A stretch of DNA of 38,396 nt from positions 1 to 38,396 of the IMG/VR virus record IMGVR_UViG_3300009702_000051. One strand, written 5' to 3'. Under the pieces are notes generated by a model, which had not been told where the DNA came from, did no database searches, and saw nothing but the letters and a program-made list of their open reading frames with translations. The position numbers and the translations under genes were made by a program. Shown here one piece after another: positions 30,662 through 37,372 of this stretch; the first letter of the stretch is position 1; every line of letters starts with the position of its first letter. The stretch comes from a virus.

Positions 30662-30907
30662 ATGGCTTCCACACGGCGATTAACTGGGCGAGAACTTGGC
30701 CAATTCAAGATTACGCAACAAAGAGTAGTTGCGGAAAACCAGCGAAGAACTTTGAAAGGCCTGGCTCCAACACCCAGCACAGATCATGACATCTGGGCCA
30801 AAGTGTTTCTTGTTGGAACGGGAATGTTCAAAGTAACAATGGACCCGGACGGAACGGAAGGTAGCGTAACTTGGTTATTGAGGTACGATTGGGAGATTGC
30901 AAGATAA
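30662..30907 (+). CDS. Hypothetical small basic protein
   Basis: The 81-residue protein starts MASTRRLTGRELGQFKITQQ (basic, helical) and has a beta-like second half (KVFLVGTGMFKVTM..VTWLLRYDWEI). AAAGGAG lies 11 bases before the ATG. It abuts the secreted-protein gene at 30910. Not recognised. Confidence 0.7.
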   Translation: MASTRRLTGRELGQFKITQQRVVAENQRRTLKGLAPTPSTDHDIWAKVFLVGTGMFKVTMDPDGTEGSVTWLLRYDWEIAR

Positions 30908-30909
30908 CT

Positions 30910-31476
30910 ATGAATAACCGTAACGAAGTATTCGATGCCCTGCAGAAGAGTTTGAACCAACAAGAATTTGCGCCCCCGAAAGGAGGAATGTTTTTTTCCG
31001 GCCCAAAGTGCTCTTGGTTTGAGCCAAGACGGTTTCTGATGCTATTGCTCATAACGCTTGTGTTAAGTTTGCTTCCCGCACAAAGCTATGCTGCACCGCT
31101 AACAGGGCCTACGTGTAACGAATTACCTCATCACATCCTGAATCAATATACACAACGAATGCTGAACAATCCGAATGCCTACGTTTGGGGTAATTTGCGA
31201 ACAGGAGATGTATTCGTTGCAATGAGAATCGCCGAGTGCGGCAATCGTTGGTTTATTTCCATCTGGAGAGGCTGGCGCTGGCGAACAAACTTCTTCCCGA
31301 AGTGGGGGCAGTCGTTGGGCTTTGCTTGGTCATACATTGTTCGAAACGTAATACGCGCAGGTGCTAGTTGGATTTCTTGGAACGAGATTTCACTGCCAAG
31401 TATTTTCATGATCATTCCAATTCCATGTAATCGCCTATCGCGAATCACGGGGTGTGGAGTTGGCAGTACCTCATGA
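30910..31476 (+). CDS. Secreted or membrane protein of unknown function
   Basis: The ~188-residue protein has about 35 soluble N-terminal residues, then a hydrophobic segment (FLMLLLITLVLSLLPAQ) ending in SYA-AP, a good signal peptidase I site. The exported part is rich in Trp, Arg and Cys (RGWRWRTNFFPKWGQ). The long N-region suggests either a signal anchor or a later start. The nearby internal ATG has an SD only one to two bases away. It may act on the cell envelope. The stop overlaps the next ATG. Confidence 0.7.
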   Translation: MNNRNEVFDALQKSLNQQEFAPPKGGMFFSGPKCSWFEPRRFLMLLLITLVLSLLPAQSYAAPLTGPTCNELPHHILNQYTQRMLNNPNAYVWGNLRTGDVFVAMRIAECGNRWFISIWRGWRWRTNFFPKWGQSLGFAWSYIVRNVIRAGASWISWNEISLPSIFMIIPIPCNRLSRITGCGVGSTS

Positions 31477-31931
31477 CTTCAACATTGCGTGTAGACATCT
31501 CACAGTTACATAGGATGGTTTGGGATTTTCGTCGAGAATCCCAAACCTATTTTCCTATCCCGGATCGAACAACTTGCCTGGAATTTGCTTTCACAGAAAT
31601 AGCCGAAGCGTTAGATGCTGAGTTACGTCGCAAAACAAAGTTTCGCCGTAACACACCGAAAGAGCATTCAGTTGAAACAGAGCTGACTCAATGCGCATTT
31701 ATGCTTTTGTCTTCTGTCGAAGTATGTGTTCTACAGACAGCTAGAGTTACAGCAATTCCAACACCTACAACCGAACTCTGTCGTCGAGTTGCTAAAACAC
31801 TCTCGCCCAAGTATACCAAAAATCTTATTGCTTTGTACATCGTAGCAAACATCCAAACCCGTGTGGATTTGTTTGAAACCCTTCCAAAAGAGTTTGATCG
31901 AATCCGCAGAAAGTTTGGTCCTAAGGTATGA
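31473..31931 (+). CDS. MazG-like nucleotide pyrophosphohydrolase
   Basis: The 152-residue helical protein has CLEFAFTEIAEALDAELRRK, resembling the acidic EExxE-type metal site of MazG/all-alpha NTP-PPases, and a later ETELTQCAFMLLSSVEV. Such enzymes hydrolyse (d)NTPs or (p)ppGpp and are common in phages. The ATG overlaps the previous stop codon, and the 3' end overlaps the XRE gene (ATGA at both joins), so the three are coupled. The assignment is moderate because the second acidic pair is partly degenerate. Confidence 0.62.
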   Translation: MTSTLRVDISQLHRMVWDFRRESQTYFPIPDRTTCLEFAFTEIAEALDAELRRKTKFRRNTPKEHSVETELTQCAFMLLSSVEVCVLQTARVTAIPTPTTELCRRVAKTLSPKYTKNLIALYIVANIQTRVDLFETLPKEFDRIRRKFGPKV

Positions 31932-32215
31932 ACATAGGAAAAGCAATTAAGTTTTGTCATACTCAGAAAGGTTTAGATCAATCTGAATTAGCTGACTTAG
32001 TACATCTCTCGGTTTCGTACATATCGTTGTTAGAAAGGGGGAGACGTAACTCAAACTTCTCTGTCGTAGAAAACATAGCGACTGTACTTGGTATTCCGGT
32101 CGTAGTACTAGTATTCTTAGGTTCTTCGCGAGGCGAGCTTGGCGAAGTGGGTATTGAACTAGCAGAAAAACTTTCCTACGTTGCGATTAACCTGATGAGT
32201 CCGATGTCTACGTGA
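31928..32215 (+). CDS. XRE-family transcriptional regulator
   Basis: The 95-residue protein has a Cro/CI-type HTH in residues 4-60 (IGKAIKFCHTQKGLDQSELA, VHLSVSYISLLERGRR, ENIATVLGIPVVVLV). A short C-terminal helix follows. It could repress the promoter at 32225, which lies ten bases after its stop codon and carries an inverted repeat just downstream of the -10. No other phage repressor or antirepressor is seen. Confidence 0.88.
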   Translation: MNIGKAIKFCHTQKGLDQSELADLVHLSVSYISLLERGRRNSNFSVVENIATVLGIPVVVLVFLGSSRGELGEVGIELAEKLSYVAINLMSPMST

Positions 32216-32224
32216 TTTTCCGTA

Positions 32225-32253
32225 TTGATTTTGGTTGGAAAAAAGCGTATAAT
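32225..32253 (+). promoter_or_regulatory. Promoter after the XRE gene
   Basis: TTGATT (32225-32230), 17-bp spacer, TATAAT (32248-32253) in TATAATATAGATA, about 50 bp before the ATG at 32300. TTTTCCGTATTG around the -35 is shared with the 27009 promoter. Confidence 0.8.
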
Positions 32254-32262
32254 ATAGATAGA

Positions 32263-32281
32263 GATCGAAATCGATTCGATC
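32263..32281. promoter_or_regulatory. Inverted repeat operator candidate
   Basis: GATCGAA-ATCGA-TTCGATC is a 7+5+7 inverted repeat starting nine bases after the -10, overlapping or just downstream of the transcription start. The position suits repression by a dimer such as the XRE protein encoded just upstream. Confidence 0.6.
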
Positions 32282-32299
32282 GTACCAATGGAGCGTATT

Positions 32300-32566
32300 A
32301 TGCATAGCTTTGGAAACCCTCTAAAGGGACCACGAATTACTGACGTTGAACGGCAAATCCGAAAAACTCTTAGCAAGGGTCAGCCAGTACTGCCTTCGAC
32401 ACTTTTTAACCAGGGGATTGTTTCTGATGAGGAATCTCTTGAATTTGCATTCGATATTATCGACACAGTTCGAGAGATGCACGCTGACGGTGAACTTGAT
32501 GTTCGCAAAGGTGTGGGATTTGTTAAGGGGAAAGGTCGTTCTCGTCGACACAAGGAGCGTACCTGA
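32300..32566 (+). CDS. Hypothetical basic protein
   Basis: The 88-residue protein starts MHSFGNPLKGPRITDVERQI and has a helical middle (EESLEFAFDIIDTVREMHAD) and a very basic end (KGKGRSRRHKERT). The end may bind nucleic acid. The ATG at 32300 has GGAG six bases upstream; the ATG at 32288 has none. First gene behind the 32225 promoter. Not recognised. Confidence 0.7.
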   Translation: MHSFGNPLKGPRITDVERQIRKTLSKGQPVLPSTLFNQGIVSDEESLEFAFDIIDTVREMHADGELDVRKGVGFVKGKGRSRRHKERT

Positions 32567-32633
32567 AAACGAAAGTAGTTTGTGGGGGGAGAATCCAGCA
32601 ATGGGTTCTCCTCTTATCCACACAGGAGGAAAA

Positions 32634-32900
32634 ATGATGCAAGCATATGGAATTGCTGCGAAGAGTGGGAGTAACGAAGAAAAAACTGGGAACCGATACA
32701 AACGCATTATCAAGAAGCGTGCACGGCAAGTAGCTAAGAAGCAGCTTCGAAAATTCGAGCTTGTCTACCGTAATGCTTGGGAGCTTGCTAAAATGCTACA
32801 TCTAAACCAGAGCACAGGATTTCCCGATGCTCTTAAGAAAGAAGACTTAGCGTTTCGTAGCCGAGTAGCACTAGCTGTTTACCGCGAGTTCTTTGAATAA
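32634..32900 (+). CDS. Small basic helical protein, paralogue of the protein at 21676
   Basis: AGGAGG, four bases before an ATG-ATG pair, sets the start at 32634. The 88-residue protein has a Lys/Arg-rich front (RYKRIIKKRARQVAKKQLRK). A second half, YRNAWELAKMLHLNQSTGFP then ALKKEDLAFRS, is shared with the small gene at 21676. The open frame extends upstream through the previous gene but that part is not coding. Function unknown. Confidence 0.75.
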   Translation: MMQAYGIAAKSGSNEEKTGNRYKRIIKKRARQVAKKQLRKFELVYRNAWELAKMLHLNQSTGFPDALKKEDLAFRSRVALAVYREFFE

Positions 32901-32922
32901 CGTACTGAAAGGGTTTGAAACA

Positions 32923-33075
32923 ATGGGTCTTATTTTATTATTCATGGGAGGAGTGTTTTTCGGTCTTATAATGATGGCAATTCTCTGCGCCGGTTCATAT
33001 GCCGATGACGTAGCTGAAACGCAAGCAACCCTTCATCGACTACAAAGGAGTGAGCATGACAGAGACAATGAGTAA
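32923..33075 (+). CDS. Small single-pass membrane protein
   Basis: The ~50-residue protein starts with a transmembrane helix (LILLFMGGVFFGLIMMAIL) and ends in a charged cytoplasmic-type tail (LHRLQRSEHDRDNE). AAAGGG is nine bases before the ATG. Its end overlaps the next gene by 20 bp. Its size fits a small regulatory or host-takeover membrane peptide. The lysis functions appear to be at 34-36 kb instead. Confidence 0.7.
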   Translation: MGLILLFMGGVFFGLIMMAILCAGSYADDVAETQATLHRLQRSEHDRDNE

Positions 33076-33691
33076 TGATGCGTTAGAGACTCGTATTGCG
33101 CAAAAAATTTTGCGTATGGATCGCATGTCAGTTGACACTGGATCTGGTTTTAGGCCCTTTCTTGTTAAGCTGAAGGCAGGTAGTTGTGGTGAAGACGGTA
33201 ACACCATAATTTTAGGCCGCACTGAAGATGGAAGTCAGCGCTTGTTTTGCGGCCGTCTCTGCCCCGCATGGTCTACGGACCTAAATGCTATTTGGCGACT
33301 TATAAACGAAACACTTCAAATACTTCCAAACATCCCTCCAGAAGCACTAAACTTCATGCTTCTTTTAACTGGCGCCAATAACTTGACAACAAAGTCACCA
33401 GAAGTTGTTGCACATACCCTGTGCGTAGCATTGCTTGACGTCTTAGAAATTGTTAAGTTACCAGAACAGTATTTTGTTCTTTATGAGCAAATCACAGAAG
33501 GTGATAAAACAACTGTCGCATGTGGCACAGATCGTGAATATGTTACTGCCCTTATGGATAAACATGCGCAAGAATGTTTACTAGATGGTTGGAACACGTG
33601 TTTGTACTATCCTGAAAACTACTGGATTCTTCAACGACCTCAAAAAGGCTTTTGTTCTATTTGGGTCGAATCTCACACGGGGACGTGTTAG
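33056..33691 (+). CDS. Hypothetical protein
   Basis: The ~211-residue protein starts MTETMSNDALETRIAQKILR behind AAGGAG. It has no transmembrane segment; a Cys pair occurs in LFCGRLCPAW, and a helical middle is followed by a beta-rich end (YYPENYWILQRPQKG). No motif is recognised. It precedes a 59-residue gene by one base, at the end of the plus-strand region. Confidence 0.72.
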   Translation: MTETMSNDALETRIAQKILRMDRMSVDTGSGFRPFLVKLKAGSCGEDGNTIILGRTEDGSQRLFCGRLCPAWSTDLNAIWRLINETLQILPNIPPEALNFMLLLTGANNLTTKSPEVVAHTLCVALLDVLEIVKLPEQYFVLYEQITEGDKTTVACGTDREYVTALMDKHAQECLLDGWNTCLYYPENYWILQRPQKGFCSIWVESHTGTC

Positions 33692-33692
33692 T

Positions 33693-33872
33693 ATGACAAA
33701 AGAACAGCGACAGATTCTTGCGGGCAGAGTTGAAAAATTACTACGAATGTGGTGGGGAGATGAGTTTGATGAAACCCATGATGCTATTCAAATCTATGAC
33801 TACTGTATGGATGAAACAGAGTCAGAAAGTCCTAGAGTAGTTGCAATGGAATACGAACTCAAGTACGGATAA
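33693..33872 (+). CDS. Hypothetical small acidic protein
   Basis: The 59-residue protein (MTKEQRQILAGRVEKLLRMW...) has a helical front and a strongly acidic second half (GDEFDETHDAIQIYDYCMDE). The start is one base after the previous stop codon; the SD is weak (GGGGA). It is the last plus-strand gene, 10 bp from the convergent membrane-protein gene, with no visible terminator between them. Confidence 0.65.
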   Translation: MTKEQRQILAGRVEKLLRMWWGDEFDETHDAIQIYDYCMDETESESPRVVAMEYELKYG

Positions 33873-33882
33873 TGATGTAACC

Positions 33883-34173
33883 TTAGTTCATAGTGTGATA
33901 TGTTTTTTCTCCATTATGAGCCCATTGACTGGCTGCAAATGCAAGAACGCCAGCTTGAGCTGCAAGGAACAAAGAGTTTGGATCAGTTTGGCCTTGCGCA
34001 AAATCTGCCCCTACCGGAACTAGGAGGCAAATCAGAAGAACAGTCCAAAACTTTACTTTGCTCGGCAATTTTCCAAATGACGTTTGGCGCTCAAGAAAAT
34101 AGGCTAAGGCCATTCCGCCTCCACCACTTACAGTGAGCCATTGAAGAAAAGTCGAAAGAGTATCAAATTGCAT
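33883..34173 (-). CDS. Small membrane protein, holin candidate
   Basis: The 96-residue protein has about two or three hydrophobic segments (LTVSGGGGMALAYFLE, FWTVLLICLLVPVGADF, and LFLAAQAGVLAFAASQW). The tail is short and hydrophilic. The ATG at 34173 follows GGGAG by seven bases. Size, topology and position at the end of a run of membrane-protein genes behind the putative endolysin fit a holin or antiholin. Sequence alone cannot settle this. Confidence 0.62.
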   Translation of the reverse strand: MQFDTLSTFLQWLTVSGGGGMALAYFLERQTSFGKLPSKVKFWTVLLICLLVPVGADFAQGQTDPNSLFLAAQAGVLAFAASQWAHNGEKTYHTMN

Positions 34174-34540
34174 AAAGTTTCTCCCATAACTGAATAAGAA
34201 TTTTGTAAAGTTGCTTAAACCAGGTAGTTTTAACTTCGGCTTGTTTTTGGTCGTATACAAAGTGCGTAATTGCATACCCCAAAAGATCTATGGTATATAC
34301 AACAGAAACAAGCGTAGACAAAGAAGTTAAGAAGAATCTAATGCCGACATCTGCTTGAATTCCTAGTATGTTTCCAACATTGAAGTCGATCAAGTTGATC
34401 ACCATAATAATGAAGATTCCCAATGCCCAATGATGGTCTATCCAATGACGAACAATGGCAATCCCAATGATTGCAGTAATCACATGAAACGTAAACCAAC
34501 GAATTAGACTGAAAATCATTTCTAACAGTGTAATATCCAT
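34163..34540 (-). CDS. Multi-pass membrane protein
   Basis: The 125-residue protein has three to four predicted transmembrane helices (WFTFHVITAIIGIAIV, WALGIFIIMVINLIDF, FFLTSLSTLVSVVYTIDLLG). The C-terminal tail is basic (KTTWFKQLYKIL). It overlaps the CHAT-like gene (TGATG) and the next membrane gene by 11 bp. Candidate holin/antiholin, or a partner of the membrane-anchored CHAT-like protein. Confidence 0.7.
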   Translation of the reverse strand: MDITLLEMIFSLIRWFTFHVITAIIGIAIVRHWIDHHWALGIFIIMVINLIDFNVGNILGIQADVGIRFFLTSLSTLVSVVYTIDLLGYAITHFVYDQKQAEVKTTWFKQLYKILIQLWEKLYAI

Positions 34541-35298
34541 CAGGGAATTATCAGCAGCATTCTTGCCAGTGCAATTACCATAAGTACAAAAGCGATAATA
34601 GTTGCACTATAAATTCCAATAGCGGCCAACCAATGGCCGGAATGGGGAATGTCAATCGGTGCGATCTCTTCCAGAATGTCCTGGCGAATTTGTGCCAGTA
34701 GGGCTTTGATACTTCTAAATTCTCCGAGGAAATCAATCTCTACAAGTATCGGCTTCAATGTAATAATCGAGTACTCTCCATTTCGTTGAGGTGAAATTGC
34801 TTCAATATAAGCCGCTCTAAAATCCACAACTTTTCCAGAACGTCCTTGCGTAACAACTGCCCTAAAAAATCGCTCGGGAACCTCCCAAGCTGATTTATCT
34901 AGAATTATTTCTGTTGTATAGATAACAGCTTCTAAATCAGTATTCTGAATTACATAAGTACCCACACGGGCAGTGTCACATGCGTTTAAGAACAAAAGAC
35001 GCAGGTGTGGAGAAGCTTGTACTAAACCAGCGATTTGATGTTGCTCTAGATAAGTAGTGTCTGAAAGCATTATCCGATCACTAGCTTTTGGAGTTGCTAA
35101 TTGATTTTCGCCCAAAATGTAAAGACCGTCAAAAGGGCCGTCTCGTAGGCAAGTATTAAAAAGCATGTCATAAGTCACAACCCCAGACACGATCTGAGTT
35201 CGTACTAAGCGACTCAGCGTAAGAAACTCATGCGAAGCAGAAATGTCTGTTTGTGATCCAGCAACAATCAGCAGACGGAATTCAAAATCGGTGTCCAT
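34540..35298 (-). CDS. Membrane-anchored CHAT/caspase-like domain protein
   Basis: The 252-residue protein has a predicted CHAT-like (caspase-fold) domain in residues 5-180. LRLLFLNACDTARVG with Cys107 matches the CHAT cysteine motif, preceded by FDGLYILGENQ where active CHAT proteases have an xxxHG motif. The His is absent (N/E at 64-65), so it may be inactive. A C-terminal helix (AAIGIYSATIIAFVLMVIAL) anchors it in the membrane. ATG 35298 has GAGGGAAG upstream. It lies between holin-like genes in the lysis region. An enzymatic, sensing or anti-defence role is unproven. Confidence 0.65.
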   Translation of the reverse strand: MDTDFEFRLLIVAGSQTDISASHEFLTLSRLVRTQIVSGVVTYDMLFNTCLRDGPFDGLYILGENQLATPKASDRIMLSDTTYLEQHQIAGLVQASPHLRLLFLNACDTARVGTYVIQNTDLEAVIYTTEIILDKSAWEVPERFFRAVVTQGRSGKVVDFRAAYIEAISPQRNGEYSIITLKPILVEIDFLGEFRSIKALLAQIRQDILEEIAPIDIPHSGHWLAAIGIYSATIIAFVLMVIALARMLLIIP

Positions 35299-35521
35299 TC
35301 TTCCCTCGTGTAAATTGCCATAGGACAATTCCTTCGACAAGTAAGAGCAAAATTAGTAGGGCGATCTTCCAAATCTGAACTTGCCAAACTTCAATCAACA
35401 GTAAGTAGACAGCCCAGCTGCTGAGAAGTCCTGCGAACTGTTGCCGACCTCTGTTGAACATCTCAATGGAGATGCCAATTCCAACAATAACGACACCCAG
35501 TGCAACTATAGTTGTTAGCAT
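35282..35521 (-). CDS. Small multi-pass membrane protein, holin candidate
   Basis: The 79-residue protein has two or three transmembrane helices (TTIVALGVVIVGIGISIEM, SSWAVYLLLIEVW, IALLILLLLVEGIVLWQF) and a basic C-terminus (TRGKNGHRF). Start and stop overlap the neighbours (TAATG upstream; 17 bp with the CHAT-like gene). Size, charge and the nearby endolysin-like gene suit a holin. Confidence 0.68.
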   Translation of the reverse strand: MLTTIVALGVVIVGIGISIEMFNRGRQQFAGLLSSWAVYLLLIEVWQVQIWKIALLILLLLVEGIVLWQFTRGKNGHRF

Positions 35522-35775
35522 TATGTCATCCAAAATGTAGCAATTGACAAAGCCAATGCAAGAAGTGCAAATATCAATCGCTGGCGATCTGACCACCCAG
35601 AAACAATCAAACTGTCAGCCAGAGTTAGTAGCTGTCGCAATTCTCGAACTTGTTCAGTAAGCTGAACGAATTCTTCTACAGTTTCTGCGTCATAGATCCC
35701 ATCTAGAAACTGGCTGTCTAGCTCCTTAATACGATCTTCCAGAGTTTTCAGATTTGCATGCAGCTGTGGGAACAT
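35521..35775 (-). CDS. Coiled-coil protein with C-terminal TM anchor
   Basis: The 84-residue protein is a long helix/coiled coil (LKTLEDRIKELDSQF, EEFVQLTEQVRELRQLLTLA) followed by one C-terminal transmembrane helix (LIFALLALALSIATFW). The TM-anchored coiled coil recalls hemolysin XhlA-like lysis proteins that recruit holin/endolysin, a family-type inference. The start is 14 bp from the tRNA-like gene, with a weak SD. Confidence 0.68.
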   Translation of the reverse strand: MFPQLHANLKTLEDRIKELDSQFLDGIYDAETVEEFVQLTEQVRELRQLLTLADSLIVSGWSDRQRLIFALLALALSIATFWMT

Positions 35776-35789
35776 TGTGAATCTCGAGA

Positions 35790-35863
35790 TGGTAGCGGGG
35801 GCAGGAGTCGAACCTGCCTAAGCGAAGTCATGAGTCTCGCTGCATCCCGGATGCGCCCCCGCA
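35790..35863 (-). tRNA. tRNA-like gene, CAT anticodon (Met/Ile2 type)
   Basis: Read on the minus strand, a 74-base gene ends in encoded CCA (35790-35792). It has a canonical T arm (GCAGG TTCGACT CCTGC), an anticodon loop CTCATGA giving CAT, and acceptor strands TGCGGGG / CCCCGCT that pair except at position 1-72 (T-T). Unpaired 1-72 is a feature of bacterial initiator tRNA. The D loop is short (CCGGG), and the anticodon stem (CGAGA/CTTCG) has a G-T and an A-C pair, so folding is imperfect. It sits between the endolysin-like and lysis genes. Confidence 0.65.
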
Positions 35864-35874
35864 GTAACGTTGGA

Positions 35875-37005
35875 CTATTTTCGTTGTACCCAACGCACGT
35901 CTCCCCAGTTCTGGGGCGAAACGTAGTAGACTCGTACTCTACCATCTTTCAAGTCTTCAGCTCGTTGAGCTACAAAATCGTCGAATGGAAATACATTACT
36001 ATTTGGCGAAAACCGGTCAGCAGAGATTTCCTTTTGTAACGCAGCATCGGGATTGAATTGAATTGCTAAAGCTTTCTCACCCGCGGCTAGCAAACGTTCT
36101 TCGAAATCTGGATCTGGCCGTGGGGGTTTCACAGGTGTAACGAGTGCGTTGTCCCAACTACTATTTGCTGGAAGCTTGTCTAAGAGCGGGCGAATGTCCA
36201 ATGATCCATAAGGATTGGAAAAGTCCCATGTAAAGACTTGTAACGAGTGAACACGCGGATCAGTCGCCATTGCTGACTCGTATTCAAGCAACTGGGAAAG
36301 ATATTCTCCTTGCGAAAGCCAACCCTGCCAACCCCACTTTTCTGGCGGTAAGTTCACAGGCTTGACTCGTTCCTCCATGCCACATTCACCCACGATAATC
36401 GGAACGTTCCACGGACATTGCAATACTCGACCAGCTAGCCAACTCCACCGAAATCCAGGTCCCTCGTGCGGCCAGTATTCATGTACAAATAAAACATGAT
36501 TACCTCTTAGAATGGCGTCTCTTACTGGTTCATACGGTTCCCAATTCGGCGGAGTATCTTTACCTGTATTAGCAGGCCAACCGACAGAAAAGTTTAATGC
36601 GCCTCCTCGAATACCATGTTCGGTAAGCCTGTCTAAAAACGCTACCGTATAAAGGGTGGTAATTTCAACACCGCCAGGATCCCAAACATGCGGCTCGTTA
36701 ATACCAAGAACGATTTTCTGTACGTCTGGGGCAGAATGGTTCCAACGACTGAATTTTTCAGCCCAATCATTTGCATGACGTATTCCGGTTCCTCGAGGAT
36801 CATGAAACATTGAGTCGTGTTCCTCGCTCTTCGGATGATCCCGATAAACGAACACGCTGTTAGGTGAAAGTGTTTGCAATTCATGCATTCGTCCATCAAG
36901 CTGATTGACACACTTCACACTGCGGGGCTTGATGCGACTTAGTTGGTAAGCATCTTCAGGTCCCCAGTGAAGCGGGATAAGATGCGCAGAAAGCAATGTT
37001 CGCAT
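35875..37005 (-). CDS. GH-A clan-like glycoside hydrolase, putative endolysin
   Basis: The ~376-residue protein has a TIM-barrel-like layout: LLSAHLIPLHWG at the start, a putative acid/base Glu in GINEPHVWDP (E104), HEYWPHEGPGFRWSW, and a putative nucleophile Glu in PIIVGECGMEE (E207). These match the clan GH-A pattern. A Pro-rich linker at about residues 290-300 leads to a ~75-residue C-terminal module (FNPDAALQKEI...VAQRAEDL...VRVYYV), perhaps cell-wall binding. It probably cleaves peptidoglycan or a surface glycan. Membrane-protein genes downstream favour endolysin; tail genes upstream leave virion depolymerase possible. Confidence 0.72.
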   Translation of the reverse strand: MRTLLSAHLIPLHWGPEDAYQLSRIKPRSVKCVNQLDGRMHELQTLSPNSVFVYRDHPKSEEHDSMFHDPRGTGIRHANDWAEKFSRWNHSAPDVQKIVLGINEPHVWDPGGVEITTLYTVAFLDRLTEHGIRGGALNFSVGWPANTGKDTPPNWEPYEPVRDAILRGNHVLFVHEYWPHEGPGFRWSWLAGRVLQCPWNVPIIVGECGMEERVKPVNLPPEKWGWQGWLSQGEYLSQLLEYESAMATDPRVHSLQVFTWDFSNPYGSLDIRPLLDKLPANSSWDNALVTPVKPPRPDPDFEERLLAAGEKALAIQFNPDAALQKEISADRFSPNSNVFPFDDFVAQRAEDLKDGRVRVYYVSPQNWGDVRWVQRK

Positions 37006-37009
37006 ATCT

Positions 37010-37372
37010 TTAAACCAGGTACCCAAAAACATCGACCGTTGCAGTACAAGCAGCTGTTGATCCAGTCGTTACTGTAATTTCAATGGCAGTGCCAGCAGCT
37101 GTTTCTGTATACTTAGCATTATTTCCGCCTAGAACAACGTAGTCAGTACCTGGCGTTGTAAGACTAGAAAGGTCTACCGTTTGTAGAAAGTTCGTAAACG
37201 AGTAACTAGTTCCACCCGCTAATGATGCTGATGGATCACGAACAACAACTGCTTGTAAGTAAAGCACTTTACCAGGTGGAACTGTATAAAGTGTGGTATT
37301 TGCCGGTGTCTTCATATCCACACCGGTGGTGGATGATAATAGTGCTATTGCAACTGTATTTAACTCTGCCAT
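37010..37372 (-). CDS. Small virion protein (tail/fibre region)
   Basis: The 120-residue protein starts MAELNTVAIALLSSTTGVDM and is Thr/Val/Ala-rich and beta-type throughout (TLYTVPPGKVLYLQAVVV, AIEITVTTGSTAACTATVDV). This composition is typical of small beta-sandwich virion proteins. GGAGGAG precedes the ATG by eight bases. It lies four bases before the putative endolysin gene. No exact family is recognised. Confidence 0.75.
   Translation of the reverse strand: MAELNTVAIALLSSTTGVDMKTPANTTLYTVPPGKVLYLQAVVVRDPSASLAGGTSYSFTNFLQTVDLSSLTTPGTDYVVLGGNNAKYTETAAGTAIEITVTTGSTAACTATVDVFGYLV

Noticed and set aside
31928-32215. Evidence for a temperate phage
   Set aside because: A single XRE regulator is not enough; I found no integrase, excisionase with known partner, or att-like duplicated core in the window. 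The HTH proteins named excisionase-like refer to fold only.
33873-33882. Terminator between the convergent operons
   Set aside because: Only 10 bp separate the two stop codons and no stem followed by a U-tract is visible, so none is claimed.
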